From: Spirochaetales bacterium
GTDB taxonomy: Bacteria; Spirochaetota; Spirochaetia; DTKZ01
Direction of reading: 5' to 3'
NCBI GenBank assembly: GCA_031266855.1
Contig: JAISAF010000078.1
Location: forward strand, 1 to 10,708
DNA length: 10,708 nt
Positions 5,568 through 10,708 of this stretch are shown piece by piece (the stretch's first letter is position 1; every line of letters begins with the position of its first letter). The position numbers were made by a program, and so were the translations under genes. The notes below the pieces were generated by a model. It did no database searches, was not told where the DNA came from, and saw only the letters and a program-made list of their open reading frames with translations.

Positions 5568-5816
5568 TTATCCTCCTGATAATCGTTTTAATCTTTTTTG
5601 AGATAATCTTAACGACACTGCCTTACCATGCATAGCAATGGCCGTATGGGAAACGCGCATACGCCGTATCTTCTCTGTCAAATACCAGCCATTCAAACGG
5701 TTTTCTTTCCAGTAGGCGAATTGTTGAACCGCTTACCCTTCAGTTTGATACCGGCATAACCGGCAAAGGCATCCCTGCATTGCCGATTCTAAAACGTTTT
5801 TTATTTTTTCCGCCAT
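5568..5816 (-). pseudogene. Decayed small gene / leader, copy 2
   Basis: It begins with ATG 5814-5816 after GGAGG (nine-base spacer), encoding MAEKIKNVLESAMQG, but then needs frame changes. One frame gives AGYAGIKLKGKRFNN, another AYWKENRLNGWYLTEK, another DTAYARFPYGHCYAW followed by an in-frame TAA. The ATG frame itself has a TAA at about codon 28, and ends with another TAA inside the ribosome binding site of the next gene. The pieces line up with copy 1 (4089-4345), where the last part is still open. I infer an ~80-aa gene broken by small indels in both copies. The conserved end overlapping GGAGGATAAG may persist because it provides the downstream gene's translation start signal. Confidence 0.5.
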
Positions 5817-5822
5817 TGTTTA

Positions 5823-5880
5823 TAACCTCCAAACAATAGGCGGAAAACCGCTGGAATGTGTAAAAAAAAATTTCATTTAT
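5823..5880 (-). promoter_or_regulatory. Conserved hairpin leader before the decayed gene
   Basis: On the - strand the order is TTTTTTTTTACACATTCC, a small hairpin GCGG-TTTT-CCGC (arms 5848-5851 and 5840-5843), a short AT-rich spacer and GGAGG. The same order and near-identical sequence precede the 169-aa gene (7801-7850), although the coding sequences after them differ. This suggests a shared promoter or translational leader. No clear -35/-10 pair was found. Confidence 0.45.
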
Positions 5881-6116
5881 GAAAACGAAATAAGTGCCGC
5901 CGTTTACCGCAGTATAAAGTATTACGAAGCCGCCAAAGCCTCCGTCCCCGGTGGCAAGCCGTAAAACATCATTCCAAACGCAGAAGATGACGGTTAGAGG
6001 GTATATCAGATAAAAACAGTGTTTTGCCTTTCTGTTCCTTGGAACCGCCGAAGGGCTTACAGCCCAGGCGGCCATCCGGCATGGCATTTCCGGCGTTTCT
6101 AAACAGCGTGCATAAT
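5881..6116. other. Region without a supportable gene
   Basis: Two - strand frames are open but unconvincing. One is long but runs backwards through a neighbouring gene and ends at 5740. The other yields a 37-aa piece (MPDGRLGCKPFGGSKEQKGK, ending at TGA 5969) with only a weak ribosome binding site. No terminator, tRNA or repeat was seen. Confidence 0.4.
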
Positions 6117-6293
6117 TTACCCGCGCCTCTGATCTTCTTCTTTTTCCAGCTTCCACAGCTCCGCGTCTTCCCGGCGCTTGAACCATGCCGCACAATGAAA
6201 CCCCTCCTCTTTGGTTCCCTCCAGATCATACCACCAGCAGAGCCGCCGGTCCCTCCAGGTAATTTCCTGTTTAATTTCATACCGGTATTTCAC
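6117..6293 (-). CDS. Hypothetical protein, 58 aa, GTG start
   Basis: I choose GTG 6291-6293. It overlaps the preceding gene's TGA by four bases (GTGA) and has AAGGGG seven bases upstream; a longer start at 6323 would overlap that gene by 34 bases without better signals. The protein starts MKYRYEIKQEITWRDRR, has an aromatic centre (LCWWYDLEG) and ends in a charged helix (FKRREDAELWKLEKEEDQRR). Its beginning (MKY-x-x-x-x) and the A-x-F/W-x(5)-A-x-x-W pattern near the end resemble the 72-aa neighbour, so the two may be distant relatives. Function unknown. Confidence 0.7.
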   Translation of the reverse strand: MKYRYEIKQEITWRDRRLCWWYDLEGTKEEGFHCAAWFKRREDAELWKLEKEEDQRRG

Positions 6294-6508
6294 GGTTTCA
6301 CCCCTTCCATCGCCTTTGCCCATCTTTTCGCTTCGGCGTAATCCGCAAAACTTGCTACAAACCGCAAATAACCTTTAGGTTCGCGCTCGAATATAGAAAA
6401 TAGCGTAGCGTCTTTTTCCTTTGAGTCTTCATACACAAGGAAAAAATTTTCTTCGTTTCTCCCGTCAATATAACAGATGTCTCTCTGCGGTTTAACTTTA
6501 TATTTCAT
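6290..6508 (-). CDS. Hypothetical protein, 72 aa (paralogue of 7038-7271)
   Basis: The start is ATG 6506-6508, seven bases after GGAGG; a TTG two codons earlier sits too close to the ribosome binding site. The sequence begins MKYKVKPQRDICYIDG and contains FSIFERE-x-x-G-x-LR and ADYAEAKRWAKAME. Roughly half the positions (about 35 of 71) match the 77-aa protein at 7038-7271. The upstream spacer, including GGTTTAGGAAGGAGGTTTGT, is shared with the other copy, so gene and translation signal were duplicated together. Family unnamed. The length and the FSVYERE-type strand resemble small proteins common on phages and conjugative elements. Confidence 0.8.
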   Translation of the reverse strand: MKYKVKPQRDICYIDGRNEENFFLVYEDSKEKDATLFSIFEREPKGYLRFVASFADYAEAKRWAKAMEGVKP

Positions 6509-6523
6509 GCACAAACCTCCTTC

Positions 6524-6745
6524 CTAAACCCATGCCGGGGTAATTTTTGTATCCGGCAGGTTATACAGCCAAGCCAGCACGCCATCGGGTACGCGTTCCT
6601 CTTTCCAGGCCGAACCATACCTATACCCGCACACCGGGCAAGGCTTATCCAGCAGCCCTCCGGGATGTTCTTCAGGCGTAATCCAGCCGGTCGTTTTATT
6701 TTTCCCTCCCGGCATTTCCAGGATTTTTGACGTGTTCCATGCGGA
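6524..6745 (-). pseudogene. 5'-truncated copy of the 169-aa gene
   Basis: From about 6745 to the TAG at 6524-6526 the sequence closely matches 7287-7505 at both DNA and protein level, including SKILEMP, GWITPEEHPGG, KPCPVCGYRYG and the identical end LYNLPDTKITPAWV. Similarity stops abruptly upstream, where the other copy has about 100 more residues. The frame stays open to a TTG at 6874, but that extra sequence is unrelated and Arg/Trp-rich and has no ribosome binding site, so I read it as a remnant. It could still be expressed as a short C-terminal domain by coupling. The break marks where the duplicated segment was joined. Confidence 0.65.
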
Positions 6746-6768
6746 GTGTAAAAAACTGGCCGGCCTTA

Positions 6769-6960
6769 TAATTTGATCAGAACACCGCTCCATCGCGGTT
6801 CCCGCGCTCCCAGGCCAAAGTCCCCATCTCATCGGCACCCGCGTCCATGCCGTCCCTATCCGGGAGCGTGTCAAGTAAGTTTTACCGGATCATATCAGAT
6901 AATACCTTGACGGTAATTTTGCGGTGAAGCGCATCGCTTTTTTTTCAAAAGCCTCTTCCT
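6769..6960 (-). pseudogene. Possible coding remnant at the duplication junction
   Basis: One - strand frame reads protein-like on both sides of a single TAA at about 6890: HRKITVKVLSDMIR before it, and NLLDTLPDRDGMDAGADEMG followed by TLAWERGNRDGAVF and TGA (6777-6779) after it. The only internal ATG after the TAA (6846-6848) would give 23 residues. It may be the tail of an unrelated gene captured between the two duplicated modules. Low support. Confidence 0.25.
6927..6945 (+). terminator. Weak terminator-like hairpin, + orientation
   Basis: AAGCG-CAT-CGCTT is followed by a run of eight T on the + strand (stem 6927-6931 with 6935-6939). It would act on + strand transcripts, yet no + gene ends here; on the - strand the T-run precedes the stem. 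It may be a chance element. Confidence 0.25.
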
Positions 6961-7037
6961 TCAATACGGACAATAGTTAATACACAGGCCCCGCCCGGTA
7001 TTCCGCTATTCCAAATCATTGCCGCATTTCCGGCACT

Positions 7038-7271
7038 CTATCTCAGCACTAATAGCCGGTCTTCCTTTTCCATAGCTTCTTTCCATTTTCCCGCTTCGGC
7101 GCGGTTCCCAAAGTCCGCTATCCACCGCAGACAGCCGTCCGCCTCGCGTTCATAGACGGAGAATACATGCGCGTCTTTTTCCTCCGCGTCTTCAAAAGAC
7201 AGCTCGTAATTTTCTACGGCGCTCCCGTCATAGTAGCAAATTTTTTTTACCGGCCTTACTTCATACATCAT
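7038..7271 (-). CDS. Hypothetical protein, 77 aa (paralogue of 6290-6508)
   Basis: ATG 7269-7271 is seven bases after GGAGG, and alignment with the paralogue supports it; a TTG two codons upstream is too near the ribosome binding site. The sequence is MMYEVRPVKKICYYDG, then FSVYERE-x-DG-x-LRWIADFG and AEAGKWKEAMEKEDR. The last ten residues differ from the 72-aa copy. It begins 18 bases after the stop of the 169-aa gene and forms a two-gene module with it. Small soluble protein, function unknown. Confidence 0.8.
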   Translation of the reverse strand: MMYEVRPVKKICYYDGSAVENYELSFEDAEEKDAHVFSVYEREADGCLRWIADFGNRAEAGKWKEAMEKEDRLLVLR

Positions 7272-7286
7272 ATACAAACCTCCTTC

Positions 7287-7796
7287 CTAAACCCATGCCG
7301 GGGTAATTTTTGTATCCGGCAGGTTATACAGCCAAGCCAGCACGTCATCGGGCACGTGTTTCTCTTTCCAAGGCGAACCGTACTTATACCCGCACACCGG
7401 GCAAGGCTTATTAAGCAGCCTTCCGGGATGTTCTTCAGGAGTAATCCAGCCGGCCATTTTATTTTCCCCTTCCGGCATTTCCAGGATTTTTGACATTTTC
7501 CATTCCGCCTTATGGGCGCATCCGGGGCGCAGGCGGTTCAGGGGCCAGTCATTCCAGGCCCGGCGCAGATTCCTTGCTTTTTCTTTTGACCAGCCTTTAT
7601 GAAAAACGCTTATTTCCTCCAGTTCATCATCACACTGCCCGCAGGAACGGGCGCAGTTGCCGCTATGCCGGGGCCGCGCCGCGCCGCATATAGACAGTAT
7701 TCCGTCTGAGCGGAACTCGATGCTGATAAACATCTCACGGAGGCGCCCCCGCATTTCAATCCTGCCCGGATTAACCGCTTTGACAAATTGTTCCAT
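7287..7796 (-). CDS. Mobile-element protein with CPVCGYKYG motif, 169 aa
   Basis: ATG 7794-7796, GGAGG five bases upstream; TAG at 7287-7289. The layout resembles an unnamed family common in phage and plasmid genomes. An N-terminal beta region (residues ~12-36, RIEMRGRL...GILSICG) is followed by CGQCDDEL (52-59) and a W-NDW-x-LNRLRPGCAHK segment (81-95), corresponding to the 'W.RWHLND..AG' element I recall from that family. The C-terminal module holds GWITPEEHPG (116-125), CPVCGYKYG (132-140) and WLYNLPD (155-161). Cys132/135 form a single CxxC; other Cys at 48, 52 and 55 could add ligands. The function of the family is unknown to me. It starts a group that ends at 6117. Confidence 0.8.
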   Translation of the reverse strand: MEQFVKAVNPGRIEMRGRLREMFISIEFRSDGILSICGAARPRHSGNCARSCGQCDDELEEISVFHKGWSKEKARNLRRAWNDWPLNRLRPGCAHKAEWKMSKILEMPEGENKMAGWITPEEHPGRLLNKPCPVCGYKYGSPWKEKHVPDDVLAWLYNLPDTKITPAWV

Positions 7797-7800
7797 ATCA

Positions 7801-7850
7801 GCCTCCGGCAGTAAGGCGGCAAAACCGCCCGGATGTGTAAAAATAATTCA
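7801..7850 (-). promoter_or_regulatory. Conserved hairpin leader before the 169-aa gene
   Basis: On the - strand TTATTTTTACACATCC precedes hairpin GGCGG-TTTTG-CCGCC (arms 7825-7829 and 7815-7819), then a seven- to nine-base spacer and CCGGAGG. The same arrangement precedes the decayed gene at 5816. The hairpin sits directly before the ribosome binding site, a position suited to translational control or protein binding. Confidence 0.45.
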
Positions 7851-7988
7851 TCCCTGGAAAAGCCCGAAACTAAAGTACCAGGCCCTTTTCAATGAACTAC
7901 CCATTACCCGTTCAGGCCATGGGGCCGGATAACAGCTTTCTTTCTTTATGCCCGGCTTATGTCCGGCAAAAGGAGCATTGCCGGAAAT
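7851..7988. other. Intergenic, nothing recognised
   Basis: Separates the 230-aa gene from the hairpin leader. A promoter for the 7796-6117 group is expected here, but no convincing -35/-10 pair with proper spacing was found; TTGAAA on the - strand near 7890 lacks a partner. Confidence 0.4.
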
Positions 7989-8681
7989 TTACATGACAGC
8001 CCGTTCTATCTCGTCTTCGCTTATTACGAATTCCGTTTCATTTGACCGGAAATATTCGCCGATTTCCTCCTCATCAGGCCAGTAGCCGTTATAATCCTCA
8101 ATTTCGTTCTCAATGCGCTTTTTTAGCTCATCAAACTCCCGGCAGTATTGTCTTTCGTGTTTATTAACCATCCTGATTACCTCGATAGGAATATCCCACC
8201 TTTCGTTCTCAAATTTGGCTTGAATATCGGCGAAATCGCCGGTATAAGAAAATTTCCGCCCGGCCTCCGTTACTGACAAGTACCAATCAAAAGAATGATT
8301 ATATTCCCGCCTGCCCCCGTATTGGGGGCGGTAGGTAATAACGCCTTGCAGATCAAGGCAGTACCTTTTAGTGTTTTTATAAAAATCCTTATAAACAAGA
8401 AAATCAGGAGGGCCGCAATGATCATAATACCAGCCCTGCGAACCGGACCGCCAGGATACTTTATCCCGGATAAACTTCACCGCCTTGTATGTTGCGGGGC
8501 TTCCCTGTAACGTCTTGTTTTCAATGCCGCGCAAGCCGGAATCGTAACATTCATACGCGCCGTCAAAAAATTCCTGTAACCCGTACTTATCATTTATTAG
8601 TTTTTCTATCTCTTTTTCTTTTTGCTCCGCTGAAAGCTCGTCCCACATAACAACCCTGCGTTCAACAATAACCTTTTTCAC
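7989..8681 (-). CDS. Phage/ICE-type hypothetical protein, 230 aa
   Basis: The start is GTG 8679-8681, seven bases after GGAGG, and only two bases after the previous gene's TAA. Near the N-terminus WDELSAEQKEKEIEKLIND (13-31) resembles the 'F-DELS-x-x-AKEKA' opening of a widespread unnamed family on phages and conjugative elements. The C-terminus EEIGEYFRSNETEFVISEDE fits the same family's 'I..N.YEF..DG' ending. The middle is rich in Tyr, Trp and Asp (GWYYDHCGPPDFLVYKDFY) with alternating strands and a charged helix (EFDELKKRIENEIEDYN). No catalytic motif is visible. Acidic overall, soluble. Family resemblance is from memory of the pattern; no function is assigned. Confidence 0.8.
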   Translation of the reverse strand: MKKVIVERRVVMWDELSAEQKEKEIEKLINDKYGLQEFFDGAYECYDSGLRGIENKTLQGSPATYKAVKFIRDKVSWRSGSQGWYYDHCGPPDFLVYKDFYKNTKRYCLDLQGVITYRPQYGGRREYNHSFDWYLSVTEAGRKFSYTGDFADIQAKFENERWDIPIEVIRMVNKHERQYCREFDELKKRIENEIEDYNGYWPDEEEIGEYFRSNETEFVISEDEIERAVM

Positions 8682-8683
8682 GC

Positions 8684-8911
8684 TTACGCCTCCGGTTTTA
8701 TTATTCCCTTGTTAATAAGGCCGATCACCCATACCGCGCAGTGCTCCCGGTTTTCGTTACTGTCCATATATGTAACAGCGCACCATTCCCGGCAGCCTTG
8801 TACCTTTATTGTTTCCGATGTTATCTTCATATCGTACCCGCCATGCTTTATCCGGACCAATTTACCGTTCCGGTAATACCGTTTTGCGTTTTCAAACTTA
8901 TCCCATTGCAT
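8684..8911 (-). CDS. Hypothetical protein, 75 aa
   Basis: I choose ATG 8909-8911 (GGAGG six bases upstream); a GTG eleven codons earlier lacks a ribosome binding site. It begins MQWDKFENAKRYYRNGKLVR, a basic segment, then a beta-rich part (DMKITSETIKVQG, EWCAVTYMDS) and ends CAVWVIGLINKGIIKPEA. The final hydrophobic stretch is too short for a confident membrane helix. It lies directly upstream of the 230-aa gene (two-base gap) and follows a terminator, so this pair probably has its own promoter; TTATAT on the - strand at about 8928-8933 is a possible -10. Not recognised. Confidence 0.75.
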   Translation of the reverse strand: MQWDKFENAKRYYRNGKLVRIKHGGYDMKITSETIKVQGCREWCAVTYMDSNENREHCAVWVIGLINKGIIKPEA

Positions 8912-8955
8912 TTTTACCCTCCGTATATAACCCGGAAAAACCACGTTTAGAAATT

Positions 8956-8977
8956 AAAAACCCGGCGCAATGCCGGG
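8956..8977 (-). terminator. Intrinsic terminator after the 277-aa gene
   Basis: On the - strand CCCGGC-ATTGC-GCCGGG (arms 8972-8977 and 8961-8966) is followed by five T (8956-8960) and then AATTT. It starts nine bases after the TAG at 8986-8988. A six-base-pair all-GC stem plus T-run is a standard rho-independent terminator, ending the rightmost group. Confidence 0.85.
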
Positions 8978-8985
8978 CTTACCCG

Positions 8986-9819
8986 CTATACTGCGGCATC
9001 TTTAGGCGGTCCGGCGGGAATAAAATTCATAATATTGGCAAACATGCCGTTCCCCTCGGCGTCTGTAACATTACGCCACAGGGAAGCGTTAAAATCATTC
9101 CCGCCGCCGGCCAGGGTAAAAAGCCAAAAGCCAAGACAGGCCCAAAATAAATGATCCATTTCCTGATTGCGATACCCGCCTTCCAACGGCTTATTAGCCT
9201 TAAACGCTTTCCAGTATTCAAGATAGTCAAAAATATCGCCAGGTATGGAAGATATAAACCCCATATAACTGGAATACGATTCCCGGACGAAGGCGGAGAA
9301 AGCCGCCTCGTTATCTATCAGGCATAGCTTAATTATCCGGTTCATTTCGGGCTTCGGAATTGACAAGGTAAAGCAACAGGCATCGCCGGAATAGTTGTAA
9401 TATTTGGGAGAGCTAACGCCGTCAAATGACAGTTTTATTTTGTTCTCCCGCTTTTCGTTATAATAGCGGTCATCAACATGCTCTTCCAATGTATCAAACC
9501 AGCATTTCGATATAATATCCTGCGCCTTATCCCATTGCAGTCCGTATGTGCCTTCATGTATGTAATCAGGATGGCCGGGGGGCAATTCCCGCCGTTTAAC
9601 CGTCCGGTAAGCGTTTTTCCCCTCCAATCCGGGCAATATCCAGCCGCCTGTCCCGGCAAGCCAGGGCTGTCCCCGTTCGCAGACCTTTATTTCCTCCTCA
9701 CGAATTTCCTTATTATATTCGTTCTCCTGTGTTTCCAGGCCATAAAGATAGTCTTGAAACACCCAATAACAGCACGGCTGGGTAACCATGAACAGGTTAC
9801 TGCTTAATTTGATCTTCAT
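8986..9819 (-). CDS. Phage/ICE-type hypothetical protein, 277 aa
   Basis: The start is ATG 9817-9819 with AAAGGGA about seven bases upstream, twelve bases after the previous stop. The stretch IKLSFDGVSSPKYYNYSGD (128-146) matches the 'SP+-YNF-x-T/S-D' signature I know from an unnamed family frequent on phages, plasmids and ICEs. The preceding NEYNKEIREEEI (33-44) and the WDKAQDIISKCW segment fit the same type. The C-terminal third has FWACLGFWLFTLAGGG (about 229-244), hydrophobic enough to be buried or membrane-associated. No signal peptide or catalytic motif. Last gene before a strong terminator. Function not assigned. Confidence 0.8.
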   Translation of the reverse strand: MKIKLSSNLFMVTQPCCYWVFQDYLYGLETQENEYNKEIREEEIKVCERGQPWLAGTGGWILPGLEGKNAYRTVKRRELPPGHPDYIHEGTYGLQWDKAQDIISKCWFDTLEEHVDDRYYNEKRENKIKLSFDGVSSPKYYNYSGDACCFTLSIPKPEMNRIIKLCLIDNEAAFSAFVRESYSSYMGFISSIPGDIFDYLEYWKAFKANKPLEGGYRNQEMDHLFWACLGFWLFTLAGGGNDFNASLWRNVTDAEGNGMFANIMNFIPAGPPKDAAV

Positions 9820-9831
9820 GCATTTATCCCT

Positions 9832-10077
9832 TTATTTATTTTCCGGCGTTTTTTCAAAGCGCCTAAAAAACAAATCCCCGACATGCCTTGCTACTTCCAA
9901 AGCGTTTTCACCCGCTATTACGGCCTCCTCAAGCGCTGCCCCGAATGAAGTATCCCCGAACCGCTCCCGGTCTTTTTTCGCAATCCAATCCATAAACCGC
10001 ACGCATGTAGCCGCATCCAGCCCCATATCAAAAAGGCGATCTGAAGAATATTCATATAGTTCAAGATTTTTTTTCAC
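9832..10077 (-). CDS. Small 'FGDT' family protein, 81 aa (copy A)
   Basis: I choose GTG 10075-10077, six bases after AGGAGG. An ATG five codons upstream (10092) overlaps that ribosome binding site. The overlap with the acidic gene is 17 bases. The core LFDMGLDAATCVRFMDW, FGDT and ALEEAVIAG is shared with the protein at 10510-10708: I count 36 of 57 aligned positions identical. The ends diverge, here finishing RRFEKTPENK. Predicted all-helical, acidic core. Not recognised. The two copies flank the acidic 150-aa gene. Confidence 0.8.
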   Translation of the reverse strand: MKKNLELYEYSSDRLFDMGLDAATCVRFMDWIAKKDRERFGDTSFGAALEEAVIAGENALEVARHVGDLFFRRFEKTPENK

Positions 10078-10513
10078 CTTTCGCCTCCTCATCCGCCAGG
10101 GCGTTATACGGAGTTATCCCCCCGTGATCGTCTTCCTTCCATACATTGGGCCAGTATTTTTGCGCGGCCATGTCCTCTTTAATTGCCTTGGCCGCTTTTT
10201 CTTCCGTGTCAAACTGCTTGTACTTGCTTTTATCCGCCCACCCGCTTTGCACACAAACAGCAGTCTTACTACCCAGAGGGCCGCAGTCTAAAATAAAGTA
10301 GTCATCATCCCCCGGCCCTTCCGGTTGCTCATCTTCCTCATCGTCATCATCATCATCGCCACCGGCTTGTTCCATTAAGCCCTCATCGGCAAGAAATCCG
10401 GCAAACCCGTCATCGAGAATCTGCATACCGTGGTAATCCGTGATAACCTGCAACAAAGTTTTGCTGTCAAGGGATACCAGAACATCCCAAATCTCCGCCT
10501 TCAGGTCCGTCAT
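10061..10513 (-). CDS. Acidic two-domain hypothetical protein, 150 aa
   Basis: ATG 10511-10513 overlaps the preceding gene's TGA (ATGA), with GGAGG seven bases upstream. There are two parts. The first is an N-terminal helical domain (residues 1-48, AEIWDVLVSLDSKTLLQVI ... FAGFLADEGLM). It is joined to the second by a low-complexity acidic linker (53-71, six Asp in a row, then EEDEQPEGPGDDD). The second is a C-terminal alpha/beta domain (72-130, YFILDCGPLG ... QFDTEEKAAKAIKEDM). The repeat-rich coding DNA (CATCATCATC on +) could slip in replication. A strong negative patch can mimic DNA or bind basic proteins; that is inference. Confidence 0.8.
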   Translation of the reverse strand: MTDLKAEIWDVLVSLDSKTLLQVITDYHGMQILDDGFAGFLADEGLMEQAGGDDDDDDEEDEQPEGPGDDDYFILDCGPLGSKTAVCVQSGWADKSKYKQFDTEEKAAKAIKEDMAAQKYWPNVWKEDDHGGITPYNALADEEAKGEKKS

Positions 10514-10708
10514 AGTAATCCCTCCTTCTGCAGAAGGGCATCCGCTTCACGCTCCGCTATTTCCACTGCGCTTCCTCCCGCTATAACAGCCTCCTCAAGC
10601 GCGGTTCCGAACGGAGTATCCCCAAACAGCGCCCGGTTTCTTTTTACGGCCCAATCCATAAACCGCACGCATGTACCCACATCCAGCCCCATATCAAAAA
10701 GCTGCTCC
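10510..10708 (-). CDS. Small 'FGDT' family protein, N-terminus beyond window (copy B)
   Basis: The frame is open to the right edge. The ATG at 10690-10692 corresponds to the internal Met of LFDMGLD in copy A, and the bases after it still match (LFD), so the real start lies outside. Contains GLDVGTCVRFMDW, FGDTPFGTALEEAVIAGG and the divergent end DALLQKEGLL, TGA 10510-10512, overlapping the acidic gene by four bases. First visible gene of the rightmost group. Confidence 0.75.
   Translation of the reverse strand, partial: EQLFDMGLDVGTCVRFMDWAVKRNRALFGDTPFGTALEEAVIAGGSAVEIAEREADALLQKEGLL

Noticed and set aside
5740..6195. 151-codon - strand frame
   Set aside because: Its start overlaps the 58-aa gene in another frame, it has no ribosome binding site and it ends inside the decayed gene; the middle has an unusual hydrophobic composition but no family resemblance.
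1..10708. Integron-like cassette array (many small same-strand genes near a tyrosine recombinase)
   Set aside because: Genes overlap or are spaced by a few bases, leaving no room for attC sites between most of them, and the recombinase tail does not show integron-integrase features.
1..10708. CRISPR array, tRNA or insertion sequence
   Set aside because: No regularly spaced direct repeats, no tRNA cloverleaf, and no transposase or terminal inverted repeats were seen.

Overview
The window is the end of a bacterial mobile element. Moderate GC, strong GGAGG ribosome binding sites, frequent GTG/TTG starts and short 4-17 nt gene overlaps all point to a bacterium. The style of the integrase tail and of the SSB-like proteins reminds me of Treponema-type spirochaetes, but that is an impression and not demonstrated. 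No rRNA, tRNA, CRISPR array or transposase was found.

Layout. Bases 1-173 hold the C-terminus of a tyrosine recombinase on the + strand. Bases 174-1118 have no secure gene; the + strand there is purine/G-rich and carries a long start-less reading frame broken by one TGA, which looks like decayed coding DNA. From 1119 to the right edge every supportable gene lies on the - strand, so the cargo converges on the integrase. Read in the direction of transcription (right to left), the gene groups are: (1) >10708-8986, two paralogues of a small 'FGDT' protein around an acidic 150-aa protein, then a 277-aa mobile-element-type protein ending at a clear intrinsic terminator; (2) 8911-7989, a 75-aa and a 230-aa protein; (3) 7796-6117, a Cys-containing 169-aa protein and its small partner, then a second, 5'-truncated copy of the same pair and one more small protein; (4) 5566-4428, a small protein, a multi-zinc-ribbon protein, an SSB-like protein and a 62-aa protein; (5) 4087-3576, a second copy of the SSB-like/62-aa pair; (6) 3313-2470, two Cys-rich proteins and a 59-aa protein; then a 261-aa and a 59-aa protein nearest the integrase.

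The dominant theme is local duplication. Three protein families occur as diverged tandem or near-tandem pairs, and a decayed small gene is also present twice, each time just upstream of an operon start and ending in the same Shine-Dalgarno sequence. A short hairpin leader is shared by the 169-aa gene and one of the decayed genes. Together with several proteins resembling unnamed families common in phages and conjugative elements, this suggests a fast-evolving accessory or early-gene region. A role in anti-defence or in ssDNA handling during transfer is plausible, but it is inference only. Most products have no assignable function from sequence alone.
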